Origin: Cephalotus follicularis
Lineage: Eukaryota; Streptophyta; Magnoliopsida; Oxalidales; Cephalotaceae
Reading direction: 5' to 3'
DNA length: 64,000 nucleotides
Assembly: GCA_001972305.1 (NCBI GenBank)
Contig: BDDD01000982.1
Location: forward strand, 259,085-323,084
In this document: positions 1-11,799 of the stretch, piece after piece
Numbering within the stretch: the stretch's first letter is position 1
How the letters are laid out: each line of letters starts with the position of its first letter
Translations under genes and position numbers: made by a program
Notes under the pieces: generated by a model
Database searches by the model: none
Told to the model about the DNA's origin: nothing
What the model saw: the letters and a program-made list of their open reading frames with translations, nothing else

Positions 1-29
1 TCTGTCAAATTTGACGAAGAAGGTGGTGA

Positions 30-520
30 GGTTCGTTTGGTTGGATGCTTGTGAGAATAGTTTCCTAGAGTTGAAGCATAGGTTGACGTCAGCTCCAATG
101 TTGGTTCTTCCCTCCCTAGGAGTCGGTTTTGTGGTTTTCGGTGACGCTTCTAAGCAAGGGCTAGGTTGCATGCTGATGTAAGAAGGAAAGGTGATAGCTT
201 ATGCGCCGCGGCAATTGAAGGCCCATAAGCATAACTATCCCACCCATGATCTGGAATTGGCAGCAGTGGTCTTTGCGTTGAAGATTTGGCGCCATTACCT
301 TTATGGAGAGGTTTGTCAGATCTGTACCGACCACCAGAGTTTGAAGTACCTATTTTACCAGCAGCATCTCAACATGAGGTAGAGAAGATGGATTGAGTTG
401 ATCAAGGATTATGATTGCACCATTGAGTATCACCCAGGCAAGGCTAACATGGTAGCTGATGCGTTGAGCGGGAAGTCCTCCATTCCCCTTGCGCATGTTC
501 GGACGATCTATTTGCCGTTG
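30..520 (+). pseudogene. RNase H region of Tekay-like pol
   Basis: RNase H removes the RNA strand of the RNA:DNA hybrid during reverse transcription. Motifs visible here include YAPRQLK followed by NYPTHDLEL, the [10 protein letters not shown] stretch, and a downstream segment reading like [10 protein letters not shown], all usual in Ty3 RNase H. The span is approximate because it is a relic domain rather than an intact gene. It leads directly into the integrase zinc-binding region. Confidence 0.75.
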
Positions 521-699
521 TTGTAGCAATTAAGATCCTTGCGTGTAGAGTTGTCTGCCGAGGACAACGGTGCAGTGGTAGCTTCTCTTCAGTTAAGTCA
601 GTTTTGGTTAACCGGACTCGTGAAGTCCAAGAGAAGGATTGGAGATTGGTTAAGCTCATGAAGCATGTTTGAGAAGGAGCATGGACTAATTTCCACATC

Positions 700-1790
700 A
701 GAGAGGATGGTGCTCCGATGTTTGGGCTGAGGATATGTTTACAACATGTGGTAGAGCTTGATAAGGAGATTTTGGAAGAAACGCATTGTTCTACTTGGCC
801 AATGCATTCTGGGAGTACCAAGATGTGTCATGACCATAAGCTTCTGTGTTGGTGGCGGGGAATGAAGATGGAGATTGCCATGTTTGTGGCGAGGTGCCTG
901 ACCTATCAACATGTGAAGGCAGAAAGACAGTAGTTGTCAGGTCTTCTTTAATCTCTTCCTATTCCTGAATGGAAGTGGGATCATATTCTATGGATTTCGT
1001 CTCCGGCTTTCCCCTGACGCGGAGGAAACACGATGCTATATGGGTTATTGTGGGTTGACTGACCAAGTCGGCTCACTTCTTGCCGATACGGATGGTGTAC
1101 AGCTTGGAAAGGTTGGCGTTATTGTATGTGGATGAGATCATCAGGTTGCCTGGAGTCCCCAACAGTATTGTTTCGGACAGAGATCCCAGGTCCACTTCAA
1201 GATTTTGGCAGAGCTTGCAAGCAACGCTGGGTACGGAGTTACGACTCAGTACAGCGTATCATCCTGAGACTGATGGACAGTCCGAGCAGACAATCCAGAT
1301 TCTTGAAGATATGTTGAGAGCCTGTGTGATGGATTTCAAGGAGAGTTGGGATTCTCGGTTGACCTTGATTGAATTTGCTTGCAATAACAGTTACAAGAGC
1401 AGTCTTGGTATGGCACCATATGAAGCTTTGTATGGCAGGCATTGTAGGACTCCTTTGTGTTGGGATGAAGTCGGGGATCGTAAGTTGTTAGGTCCCGAGA
1501 TGTTTAAAGATACGGTAGAGAAGGTGAAGCTTATCCGAGAACGTTTGCGAGCAGCGCAGAGTAGGCAGAAGAGTTATGCCGACCAGGGACGCAAGGATTT
1601 GGAGTTCTCTATTGGTGATAAGGTTTTCCTCCGTGTATAGCCATACACTGGAGTGGTTCATTTTGGTAAGCGCGGGAAACTCAGCCCGCTGTATATAGGT
1701 CCATTTGAGATCCTGAAGAGGATTGGGCCAGTGGCTTATTGTCTAGCTTTACCTCTGGAGTTGGCTATTGTTCACGACGCCTTCCATGTT
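700..1790 (+). pseudogene. Integrase region of Tekay-like pol
   Basis: Integrase inserts retrotransposon cDNA into chromosomes. The N-terminal HHCC zinc-binding part is weakly readable (HSGSTKM, then CLTYQHVKAERQ near 780-930). The catalytic core is clear at 1080-1640: IVSDRDPRSTSRFW, then YHPETDGQSEQT, then a NNSYKSSLGMAPYEALYGR stretch that is nearly invariant in plant Ty3 integrases. The C-terminal part continues with PLYIGPFEIL and LALPLELA. It is a relic. Confidence 0.85.
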
Positions 1791-2069
1791 TCTATGCTGA
1801 GGAAGTATGTCGACCCTTCTCATGTTTTGGAATCCTTGGTGGAGTTTCCCGAGGAAGATTTGCCAACCTTAGCTTATGAAGAAGCTTCAGTGAAGATTTT
1901 GGATCATCAGGATCAAGTCTTGACGAGCAAGACCATCCCTTTGGTAAAGGTCCTATGGAGAAACCAAGTAGCAGAAGAGGCTACCTGGGAGAGTGAAGAG
2001 GAGACGAGGAGTCATTACCACAGCCTTTTTGATGTCTTAACGGGAAATTCCGAGGACGAAATTTCCTAA
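1790..2069 (+). pseudogene. Chromodomain-like C-terminal tail of integrase
   Basis: After HVSMLRKYV the protein reads into KILDHQDQVLTSKTIPLVKV and WRNQVAEEATWESE. This is the usual C-terminal module of Tekay chromoviruses, thought to guide integration towards marked chromatin. The reading frame stops about ten bases before the polypurine tract, and the GAGGACGAAATT signature common before the 3' LTR of these elements lies at 2052-2063. Confidence 0.8.
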
Positions 2070-2080
2070 GGTGGGGAGGA
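2068..2080 (+). other. Polypurine tract (plus-strand primer site)
   Basis: The tract AAGGTGGGGAGGA directly precedes a TGTGACGACCC LTR start. A purine run touching the 3' LTR is where plus-strand DNA synthesis begins in LTR retrotransposons. Confidence 0.75.
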
Positions 2081-3850
2081 TGTGACGACCCAAGTCCATT
2101 TTGGTATTGGACTTGTTGTTTTGGGCCTTAAAAATTTTTCTTTTGTCAAGAGTTGGGCCTTAAGTGAATTGGGTTGGTTTGGATATATTTGGTTGTTTTG
2201 GGAGTGTGTGCAAGTGAGGGCTGCAGGTTACATTAATGTGGTTCGACGCCTATCACTTCAGTCTTTCATATCACTCTCAAGACTTTTCACCAGTTAGAGA
2301 AGCCACTTTGCCGTTGGTGCAGAATTGTTTATGAGAGAAAGAGTGGTTTCTGAGTGCTCCTTCTTCTTCAGAGTTTTCCTTGCGAAGGCGAGTTTTGCTA
2401 TGAAGTTGTGCAACCTTGAGTTCATTGAGGTGAGCTCTTCTTCTTGGTCTTCTTTCCTCTGTTAGTTTGGCAATATGCGTGCTAAACCTCCTGTTCGTGG
2501 AGGGGTCATAGATGGTGGTGATGATCATGGAGCGTTTTGTGGTGGAACGTTGAGCAGATGGATGGTCAAGGTGACTATCCGCAGAGACGATCATGCATTG
2601 TAGGCTATATCCATGTTTTCCTCTATTTTTGTGCAGACTTTGCTAAGTCTTTGTTGTTCTTTGATCTTGTAGCCGAGGATCCGAGTGTGGATCACGAGCT
2701 ATAGGAAGCGTGCGCGGAGGATTGCGGTTAAGTGGTGAGTGGGACATTCCTTTCTTTTACCTTGAAACAGTTGAGAGTCTTAAGCTTATTTTGTGTCCTC
2801 GGCTATATGTTATTGCCATTCCTGGTGTCTTTCTTCTGGGAATTGTTCTTCCTTATTACCTTGACATATTCTTGTTGATATTGATTTTCGAGTTGTGGTG
2901 GGCTTGAGGTTCTTGGGTTGATATGAGTTGTCCCCTTTTTATCATATATATATATGTCATGTATTATTGATAACATGAGCTATTGGTTCTAGATACTGGA
3001 TCCCAGAAACTGTGGTGACCGTGAGGATACTTTTCTATGGGATTCCCAACGAAGGACGGTTTGTGCAGTGATTCACTGACCTTCCAGTCGAAGTTCTCAT
3101 ACACGATTGCCGTAGCAGTGATTCGCTGGCCCCTCAATTGATGTTCGTGATCTACTTGTCTCCCTGGGGCTGGGTTCGACATAGATCAGTCGGCATCTCT
3201 GGTGGAAGACCAAGACTTGTGGCTCTCTGTATAGATACATGGCAGGTGGTGCCCTGCAAGCCTATGATATTCTTCTCCAGTTTCGAGAACTGTTGAGATT
3301 TGCTGCTGTGAAATTCGGCGCCAGCAGATGTATTGATTTTGGCTGAGGTGAATGGCGAAGGTGATTGGGTAATGGGACAGATACCAGTATTCCTCTGATC
3401 AATTTATCCCTGTAGTCTAAGATCCCTTTTGTTGGGTCCTCAGGAATTTTTTTTGGTGAGCCGAGGTGAGTTGGTGGCCAGTTGGGCACAGCCTTTTGCT
3501 CAGCGTCCAGTTCTTGTCAGACGCTTAAGGAATGCTTTTTTTTTCCTTCTAACTAGTCTTTGGACTAACCCCCTCCCAACTTGTTTTTTCTGTTGAGGAA
3601 TAGGTGAAGTTCCTTCTTGTCGTCGGACCACTTTAAGGATTTTTGCGAGGTAGACGGCAAAGCATGCACTTTCCCCCTGGCCTTCTGGCTGGTTCTTCCT
3701 TCATGCATGGGGACATTCATTTGGGTTGTTTTGTATTCTGTAAACAGTTGACTTATAAATTTTTTGAAGAATACTGGTGTATGTTCTTTTTTATGATTTA
3801 TGGATATGATGTTTCTTCTCGACTTTTGTATCCGTGGTGATATTTGGAGG
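2081..3850 (+). mobile_element. 3' LTR of the left-edge Tekay-like element (right end not resolved)
   Basis: The LTR begins TGTGACGACCC right after the polypurine tract. It is non-coding; the short reading frames here are chance. The partner LTR is outside the window, so the end is a guess: nothing from 2081 to about 4600 shows a clear terminal CA with a matching target duplication. Features include a short ATATAT run near 2945-2957 and several CCGAGG/CCTCGG words. Confidence 0.5.
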
Positions 3851-4619
3851 CTTTAGGTGGCATAGACCTTAGTGTCGAGCTCCCTAGCCGAGGTGAAGAT
3901 ATATGTTTGATGTTGGGGATAGTGGTTGGGCATTAGATCCATCTTAGTTTAGACCTTGGGTGCACGGCAGGCCTCCTCGGCAGGAAGTTAGACCATGCCG
4001 GTCATTGCCGATCATGTCTCTGGTCCTACCGTGATAGATGTCAGACCACTAATTTAGTTGGCAGTCCTCAGACACGGGGAATGCTTGGAACCTTGTTGTG
4101 TGATGCCCTGGACATTGGTGTGTCCTCGGGTATTTTACCTTGGGGTTTCCTCGTACTTGAGCGAGTCCTGGACTTGGGCATTTTTTGTAAGACTTGGGCA
4201 TTTTTTGTTAACCCTTAGGCGTTGGTGTCCCTGGTTTGTGGGGAGTCGTCAGGTGTTTTGGAGTCCTTGGGTATCCGCGGATGTCTAGTTCGTGTCGAAG
4301 CCCAAGTGCTTGAGAGTTTGTTGCCGAGGTGAGGAATGCAGCGTTTGGTTCCTCGGGCTGTTAGCAGACCTTTTGTGTTAAGTGAGCACGTGCGGTAACA
4401 TGTGGGGTTCCTCGGGCTTAAGTGAAACAGGGAGTTTTGGGTTCCCCAATAGTTTCTTTTGAGTCCTCAGCCCTTTTTCTTTGGACACGGAGTTGTATCA
4501 CGTGTTCCCTGCCCTAGATTTCTCGTCGGGCTTTTGCGTTTTAGACGCCTGGAGTGCTTGCTCAGTGTTTTTGTTTGGTAGTTATGGTTTGGAGGGTTGT
4601 TGGCAGGTGTGCCATCCTC
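3850..4619. other. Unresolved non-coding repeat sequence rich in CCGAGG/CCTCGG
   Basis: No coding capacity is visible. Words such as GCCGAGGTGA, TTCCTCGGGC and GTCCTCGG recur about every 50-100 bases, a texture also seen at 62500-63700. It may be the rest of the 2081 LTR or a piece of another element. Confidence 0.35.
4171..4210 (+). repeat. 20-base tandem duplication
   Basis: Two adjacent 20-base units beginning GACTTGGGCATTTTTTGT lie at 4171-4190 and 4191-4210. They are nearly identical, so the duplication is recent. No function is evident. Confidence 0.85.
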
Positions 4620-5937
4620 GGTAGAGCTCGTCTCCCTGGTGGAACGGGAATGGGTCCTGTTAGTAGTACAATCCTCTACCAACAACTTAATTCTGACTCA
4701 GGTCCAAACTGGAAGGAGGGTATGCATCGACTACCGCAAGTTGAATACAGCCGCCTGGAAGGGCCATTTTCCCCTTCCTTTTATTGATCAAATGTTGGAT
4801 AGGTTGGCTGGCCACGATTACTACTACATTCTCGATGGGTACTCCGGGTATAATCAAATTCCTATCGCCTCCGAAGATCAAGAGAAGACTACCTTCACAT
4901 GCCCCTTAAGCACATTTTCATATCGACTCATGCCATTAAGCCTTTGCAACGCCCCCGTGACTTTCCAATGGTGCATCATAAGTATTTTCTCTGATATGGT
5001 GGAGGACTTTCATGAAGTTTTTGTGGATGACTTCTCTGTGCATGGTTCTACCTTCTCTGAATGCCTTCATCATCTGAAATTGGTACTTGAAAGAAGTAGG
5101 GAGAAGAATTTGGTGCTTAATTGGGAGAAGTGCAATTTCATGGTGAAGGAGGGGATGTGCTCGGGCATATCGTGTCAAAAGAGGGAATTCATATGGATAA
5201 GGCCAAGGTAGAAATCATCAAACAATTGTCTCCACCTCGAAATGTGAAAGGCATCCGAGCATTCCTTGGACATGCTGGTTTTTATCGAAAGTTCATCAAG
5301 GATTTTAGCAAAGTGGTGCGACCTTTGACTTCCCTTCTAGCAAAAGATCAGGAATTTGTTTTCTCTGACGACTGCCTTGAAGCTTTTACTCGCTTGAAGA
5401 AGGAGCTCACCTCGGCCCATATCATTCAGGCACCCATCTAGACTGAGCCTTTTGAGATTATGCGTGATGTGTCTGACAGTGCGATATGAGTTGTTCTTGG
5501 CCAAAGGTTGAATAAATTGCCTCACGCCATCTACTATGCCAGTAGGACCATTTTCGACGAGCAATTAAATTAGACGACCACTGAGAAGGATTTTTTAGCT
5601 GTGGTCTTTGCACTAGAAAATTTTTTATCGTATCTACTAGGATCACAGGTCATTGTTTATAATGGTCATGCTGTAATTTGGTACCTAGTGAGCAAAAAGG
5701 ATGGAAAAGTGAGTCTCATCAGTTGAGTTTTGCTACTTCAAAAGTTTGATATGGAAATAAGAGACAAGAAAGGAACCGAGAATCTTGTGGCCGACAACCT
5801 ATCCTGTCTACCCAATACGCCATAGGTCAAGGGTCCTATTAATGAGAATATCCCTGATGAGAAGGTTATGCGTGTCGAGAGTGAACCATGTTATGCGAAC
5901 ATAGTGAATTATCTTGTTACGGGGATTGTACCATCAA
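4620..5937 (+). mobile_element. Athila-like Ty3/gypsy pol fragment (reverse transcriptase and RNase H)
   Basis: This is a piece of the reverse transcriptase and RNase H of an Athila/Tat-branch element. Readable motifs are VCIDYRKLNTA, PLPFIDQMLDRLAGH and DGYSGYNQI. Further on come EVFVDDFSVHGSTFSE (the catalytic DD box), LVLNWEKCNFMV, AFLGHAGFYRKFI, and a GTENLVADNLS-like RNase H end. The order and wording fit Athila rather than chromoviruses. No LTR, gag or integrase of this element is visible, and it is broken in several places. The Tekay LTR at 5938 starts inside its sequence, so this fragment is the older host. Confidence 0.85.
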
Positions 5938-8429
5938 TGTAATATCCCGTTTCGTTGCCTTTATACTTGTTGTCATATGTTATGTTCTGTCACATGTTAT
6001 AGGTGTTATGTATTTTTGTTTTGGACCGTTTGAAATTGTTTTGAAAAACTATGTTCTTTGGTATTCTGGGCGTTAAGCGTTGACACCTTCGTCTTAAGCA
6101 TCAACGTCTTAGCCTTGTGGTCTTTCGTGTTTCTTCCAGTATTGTAAACATCGACGCCTTGGTTTGACGTCAAAGCTTTTGTGTGAAAGGGGTTAGACGT
6201 CGACGCTTTGCATGACCGTCGATGCTTTAGCCGTCTTCCTTATCTATTCATGGATGGTGGCTTAGTTTTGGAAAGGAATTTTTTGCCATAAAACCGATTA
6301 TCTGATATTCCTATCATGCTTGATGCGTTTTCTGCTCATTTTGGTAAGCTTTTAATCCATCGGTTTTTGCCATCAAAGGAATGATTTCATCTTCTTTTTA
6401 AGACTCCATCACTGCATTATTTCAAACCATCTAAATTTTTAAACCAGAAACAACCAACATTTTGGCCATTGTTCTCTTCACTGTTTTCATGTTTTTGAAG
6501 GTATGCCATGCTACTGTTTTCGTCATTGTTATATATATACTGTTTTTACTGTACGTTTAGCTTATAGATTGTTTTAAACTATGTTGTTAATCCATGGAAA
6601 CTATTTTTGTAATGTTGTTTAAGAAACCACATTTTGAAAACTGAAATTGTTAAATGTAACCTGTAATTTCATGCTAGCTATGTTTAAATTCTTTTACTGA
6701 TGTTCTTAAACAGAAAAACCATGTCTAACTACATGTATACTACTGTTTTATGGATTCACGTTGAGAAAACTAATTATTGTTCATGCTTTTAACTGATATA
6801 GCAGTGCGTGTTTCATGTTTTCGAATTAAAGCGTCAACGCCTGTGTATAGAAAAGCTGTTTAAAACGTCATGCATGAGTCTAAGTGTCGATTGTTTTCGT
6901 TTCCCCGTCGACGCTTGTGCCTTAAACGTTGACCCTTTGTTTTGAGCGTCGACGCTTATGTTGTTAATTGCTGTGTTTTCTTCGACGCTTTGTTCAGCGC
7001 TTTCGTCGATGCCTTGTGTTTAGACGTCAACGCCATGTTTAAGCGTCGATGCATTTATTTAGAACGTAGACGCTTTCTTCCTGCAGTTTGTATTTTTGTG
7101 TCTTTTATTTTGTAAATATATTTGGTTTGTATGTTTAGGGTATCGAAACATCTGTGGTGAAGGTTAATTTGATTTCATGTCTACTTTTGTTTCGTTCCTG
7201 TGTTTGATTAGAATTGAACGGATAAGGTACATATTTTCTCATTCTTGGCTATCTTCCTGAATTTCATTGAAATGATTTCAGTTTTTCTTTTAGTACATAT
7301 TCTTCGTTCTTGGTTTATTCCTTCAATTTTATTGAAATGATTTCAATGGTAATTTTTGTACGAATTTATGTTTCGGGTATTACTATCAATTTTATTCAGT
7401 TTGATAAATAAAATTGCAGATTTTATTTTGTTAACTCCTTTAATTATTTTTGGAATTATATGAGCATGACTTTCAATTTTGAAGGGATGTTGATATTTTA
7501 CGGATATGATAATGATTTTGGATATGTTCGAAAATTGTTCGAAAATTGTTTATATTTTGAATTGTTTTTAGAGTACAACAATATTTTGGAATAATGACAT
7601 ACAGAGATATACCTACCTATGGGGTCCATAGGCGTGTCCCTTGGCACGAAGGACATAACACCTTTCGTGCCGGTGTGATTAGTCTACGATGTCTCTTATT
7701 GTTATTTTTGATCACCTGAGTGTGATATTCGGATAGAGGCTTATGGGTCGACCCTAGTTTATTATCAAATTTTGGAATTGATTGTATAGTGCCGTACATG
7801 TCGTTCCGTCAGAGTCTGTGGGCATCGCGAACCACTTGCATATTTATTCTATATGGAATTATGATATCGGATAAAATTTTGGAATTTTGGAATTTGGAAA
7901 ATATTGAAATATTGTAATTCGGATATTATAAAATTTTATAACTATTTTATAAATATTATGTTTTACTTCATGAAAAAGTATTTTACTCAAGTTATGCATG
8001 AAATTGTTAATTTTTAAAGTTCAGATATTTATCTTTTTAAATTAACGTTTATTTTTTTATTTCCTATATCCGTACTGAGGTTTGCTCACCCGCGTTTTTG
8101 TTTTACATGCGGTAGCTTATCAGGAGCATGAGGGGAATGTGTGATGAGAGGCGTCACCCTATGTCTCAGGATCACCTAGGAGATTGGTCCTATTTTGTTT
8201 CAGTTGTTTGATGGTCACGTGTAGACCAGTGTTTTGGGAAAACAGTATTTGGATTTTGGATCTTATGATATTTGGATTATATCATTATGTTATTTTGTTT
8301 TGAAACCACCACGTATTTTGAATAAAGATAAGCATATGTTTGGTTAAGTTTTGGTTTTGTTTAAGTTTTGATAAGTTTTGGATTTTGTATATGTCATGTA
8401 AGTACTCCCATCGTTCGGAGTTGTTACAG
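5938..8429 (+). repeat. 5' LTR of the Tekay element (about 2.49 kb)
   Basis: It runs from TGTAATATCCC to GTTGTTACA and is followed by a primer-binding site. Two clusters of GTCGACGC-like words lie at 6071-6235 and 6829-7082. A block near 7612-7840 is recognisably shared with 28316-28590 although the rest of the two LTRs has diverged. It has no coding content. Confidence 0.88.
6071..7082 (+). repeat. Two clusters of GCGTCGACGC-like words in the Tekay LTR
   Basis: Cluster one (6071-6235) includes AGCGTTGAC, CATCGACGCC, GACGTCGACGCTTTG and CCGTCGATGCTTT. Cluster two (6829-7082) includes AAAGCGTCAACGCC, CGTCGACGCTTGTG, GAGCGTCGACGCTTATG, TTCGACGCTTTG and AGACGTCAACGCC. There are about fourteen degenerate units, irregularly spaced roughly 20-35 bases apart. 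The core is close to the palindrome GCGTCGACGC and carries several CpG sites. Confidence 0.85.
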
Positions 8430-8434
8430 ATTGT

Positions 8435-8445
8435 GGTATCAGAGA
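8435..8445 (+). other. Primer-binding site (initiator Met-tRNA type)
   Basis: TGGTATCAGAG lies five bases after the LTR end at 8429. It matches the complement of the 3' end of initiator methionine tRNA, the usual primer in plant Ty3 and Ty1 elements. Confidence 0.9.
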
Positions 8446-8603
8446 ATAGGTTTTCCCTTCCTTAGAAGACATATCTAGTCTTGACCGTTGAGATTGGTTA
8501 GAAATTGGGATAGGGTTATCTCCTGTATAGTCGTTCTGATATGTCCTTTGTTTCGGCTTTGTGTTTCTTTTCGTTATTTCATAATCTGGTTTCTGTTTCA
8601 TAG

Positions 8604-9730
8604 ATGGCACGATCGAGGAATACCCCTCAGAGAATTGGACCAACTGTGGCTCGAGAAGATGTTAGAAATGAACCTTCGGTTGATGAATTGGTAAGATAGA
8701 CAGTTGCTCAGGAGGTGAATCGAGTGATTCACACTATGTAAAATACGGGACAAGGTTGTCGGGAGCATGTTGCTGAGGAGAGTGCACTAGTTGATGCTTA
8801 AGCTGACAGGGGAGTTGGGGTCCGGCCCGACACTGCAGTATATTTCTGGCTTGAGAGATTCCAGAAGCAGAGGCCGCAGTCTTTTAGTTCAGCACCTACA
8901 CCTGTGGGTGCTGAACATTGGATTGCTCACATGGAGAAAATTTTTGATGTGCTGGGGTGTAACGATGAGTAGAAGGTGAGATTGGCAGCTTATAAGCTGG
9001 AAGGTGATGCTCAACGATGGTGGAAGATGTTGAGGTTAGCTAAGGGTGGAGTATTTATTGATGCTTTGTTATGGTCTGAATTCTGTGAAGTCTTCTATCA
9101 GCAGCATTTTCCCACTTCTGATAAGAAGGCTTATGCAAGGGAGTTTGTGAATACAAGGCAGAAGGACAGTGAGTCAGTCAACGAGTTCTTGGCCCGATTC
9201 ACCAGATTGGCGGGCTTTGCTGAATCTGCGACGGGGTCTGCATTGGAGCAAGCTGAGAAGTTCAAATGGAAATTGCATTATCAGCTCAGAGGAAATCTGA
9301 TAAATTAAAAATTTGCTGATGTACCTAAGGTTGCAAATGCTGCGAAGAATATAGAGATGGAGAGGTTGGACTTCCAGGCTGCTCAGCAAGAAGGAGAGAG
9401 AAAGCGGAGCAGAGGTGATGCTCAAGGTCAGAGTTCTGAACAACAAGCTAAGGGTTAAGGCGGCCAGTGGAATAAGGGTCGTGATAGTAAGTAGCAAAAG
9501 AAGAATAATAAACAGAACAAAGATGGGGGAAAACAGAGACAGTCGGGAAATGATCAGAGGCAAGTTCAGGGAGCTGCTGGTGGGGGCAACCCCAATGTTC
9601 TAATTGCACAGTGTGATACTTGTGGGAAGCGGAATCCTGTTTGGACATGTTATACGGCTGCCGGGGCGTGCTTTGCGTATGGACAGATGGGTCATCTCTT
9701 TAAGGATGTCCAAATCCTCGTGTAAAGAAT
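8604..9730 (+). pseudogene. gag region of the Tekay element
   Basis: Gag forms the virus-like particle. The likely start codon at 8604 follows the leader and opens with MARSRNTPQRIGPTVARED. The capsid core is readable at 8976-9308 (AAYKLEGDAQRWWKML, FYQQHFP, VNEFLARFTRLAGFAE), matching the retrotransposon gag family. A cysteine-histidine zinc knuckle is recognisable near 9610-9710 (CFAYGQMGHLFKD). The region is broken. Confidence 0.82.
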
Positions 9731-9779
9731 AGAGGAGGAAATGGTAATGATGCGGGACAGCGAAACGTGGGAGGCAGAG

Positions 9780-10420
9780 TCTTCGCCATGACGACGCACC
9801 AGGCTGCTAATGCTCCAAGTACAGTTTCCGGTTTTCTTTCTATTGGTAATCATAAAGCTTTTGTATTGGATGGTATTGGATCGACTCACTCGGTGGTAGC
9901 AAGATCTTTTGTCAGTTCTGATTCTTTTGACCCCTATGGGGACTTCTGTTGTGATGTCTGTGTACATTTACGATTGCCCTGTTATGTTCGATGACAAGGT
10001 TCGTGGGGCAGATCTTCTCCCGATCGATATGCATGATTTTGATATGATTTTGAGCATGGATTGGTTAGATCGCTACCATGCTTTGATTGATTGTCGCACT
10101 CAGAGGATTTTATTTGGAGATGTGGATCGACCTCGTTTTATTTATCAGGGTTCACGGTCGAGGAAGGATGTGAAGATTATCTCAGCTTTGAAGGCTCAGA
10201 AATTGGTAGCTAAGGGCGCTGAAGGATTCTTAGCTATTGTGAAGGATGTCTCGATGGATGAACCTCGCCTTGAGGATTATCCCTTTGTTAGAGAGTTTTC
10301 AGATGTGTTTCCGAAGGAGTTACCGGGATTGCCACAGCAACGGGAAGTGGAGTTTACCAGCGAACTCATTCCTAGGCGGGACCTATTTCTAAAGCACCTT
10401 ATAGGATGGCACCACTTGAG
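9780..10420 (+). pseudogene. Protease and linker region of the Tekay element
   Basis: The retroviral-type aspartic protease cuts the polyprotein. The flanking wording is typical (AFVLDGIGSTHSVVARSF, then YDCPVMF, HDFDMILSMDWL). Further on, FPKELPGLPQQREVEF leads to reverse transcriptase, as in intact chromoviruses. It is a relic and should be inactive. Confidence 0.75.
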
Positions 10421-10429
10421 TTGCAAGAA

Positions 10430-11230
10430 TTAGAGGGAGCAGTTACAAGAACTATTGGATCGGGGTTTCATTCGGCCTAGTGTTTCACCATGGGGAGCTC
10501 CGGTTCTATTTGTTAAGAAGAAGGACGGTTCAATGAGATTGTTTATTGACTATAGGGACCTGAATCAGATAACTATTAGGAATAAATACCCTTTGCATCA
10601 GATTGATGACCAGTTTGATAAACTCCAATGTGCTAGGTATTTTTCTAAGATAGATTTGAGGTATGGATATCATCAGCTGCAGATTAGAGAACAAGATGTA
10701 CCTAAGACTGCTTTCCGCACACGGTATGGGACGAGTTTCTGGTGATGCTGTCAGACTTACTAATGCGCCAGAAGTCTTCATGGATTTGATGAATCGGGTG
10801 TTTCATGAGTTCCTGGATAGATTTGTTATTGTGTTTATTGATGATATCCTGGTGTACTCCAAGTTGAGGAATGAGCATGAAGAACAGCTTCCTATAGTGC
10901 TGGGATTTTGAGGAAGAATAACTTGTATGCGAAGTTTTCAAAGTGTGAGTTTTGGTTGGAGCAAGTGGCATTCTTGGGCCACATGGTAACAGTTGAAGGT
11001 ATCCGTATGGATCCTGCTAAGGTTGATGCTATTACTAAGTGGCCGAGACCTACCACAGTGACAGAGGTTAGAAGTTTTCTTGGTTTGGCTGGATACTATA
11101 GGCGGTTTGTGGAAGGCTTTTCCTCTATAGCCTTACCATTGACGCAACTTATGAGAAAGGGAGAAAAATTTGTGTGGAATAAGGAACAAGAAAAGAGCTT
11201 TGAAAGGTTGAAGAATGGTCTTGTGTCTGT
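10430..11230 (+). pseudogene. Reverse transcriptase region of the Tekay element
   Basis: Motifs in order are [55 protein letters not shown] (the catalytic box), [10 protein letters not shown] and [16 protein letters not shown]. This is the chromovirus pattern and clearly differs from the Athila wording at 4620-5400. The region is broken. Confidence 0.87.
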
Positions 11231-11640
11231 ACCGGTTCTTCGTTTGCCATCTGGGTCAGGTGGATACCAGATTTACAGTGATGCTTCCAAGAAGGGTTTG
11301 GGATGTGTATTGATGCAACCTGGTCATGTTATAGCTTACGCTTCGAGACAGCTTAAGCGCTACGAAATGAATTACCCTCACATGACCTTGAGTTGGTAGT
11401 TGTGGTTTTTGCATTAAAGATCTGGAGGCATTACGGAGAAACTTGTGACATTTTCACCGATCACGAGAGTCTCAAGTACATTTTCACTCAGAAGGAGTTG
11501 AATATGCGGCAGAGGTGGTGGTTAGAGCTTTTGAAAGATTATGATCTTAATATTCAGTACCACCTTGGTAAAGCAAATGTGGTGGCTGACGCTCTTAGTG
11601 GGAGAGTTCGGGTAGTGCGGCGGCTTTGCTCACATAGCGT
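11231..11640 (+). pseudogene. RNase H region of the Tekay element
   Basis: Readable motifs are [50 protein letters not shown], and [13 protein letters not shown] at the end. The order is standard for Ty3 elements, between reverse transcriptase and the integrase zinc finger. Confidence 0.85.
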
Positions 11641-11799
11641 TAGTTTATTGTGAATATGGAACGGTTGGAGTTGGATCTGTTGTTCGGGGTTCAGGAGGTT
11701 TTGTTGCTTGCATAAATGTAGAACCCACTCTTATATCTCACACTAAGGCAGCTTAGAGTGATGATGGTGATTTATGGGTCTTAGTCCAGGATATGGAAG

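Larger units (their letters stand above)
1..2080 (+). mobile_element. Ty3/gypsy chromovirus (Tekay-like) pol, 3' part, cut by window edge
   Basis: This is the end of the polyprotein gene of an LTR retrotransposon. RNase H, integrase and a chromodomain-like tail follow one another in the order typical of plant chromoviruses. It ends in a purine-rich tract and an LTR start, so the 3' end of the internal region is in view. Gag, protease and reverse transcriptase lie outside the window. The copy is broken, with several breaks. It differs in sequence from the Tekay copy that starts at 5938, so it is a separate insertion or subfamily. The lineage call rests on integrase and tail motifs read by eye. 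Confidence 0.88.

Noticed and set aside
8435-8445. tRNA gene fragments at the Met-tRNA-like sites (8435, 36356, 43818, 59027)
   Set aside because: Only the 11-18 bases complementary to the tRNA 3' end are present, directly next to LTRs, as expected for primer-binding sites.
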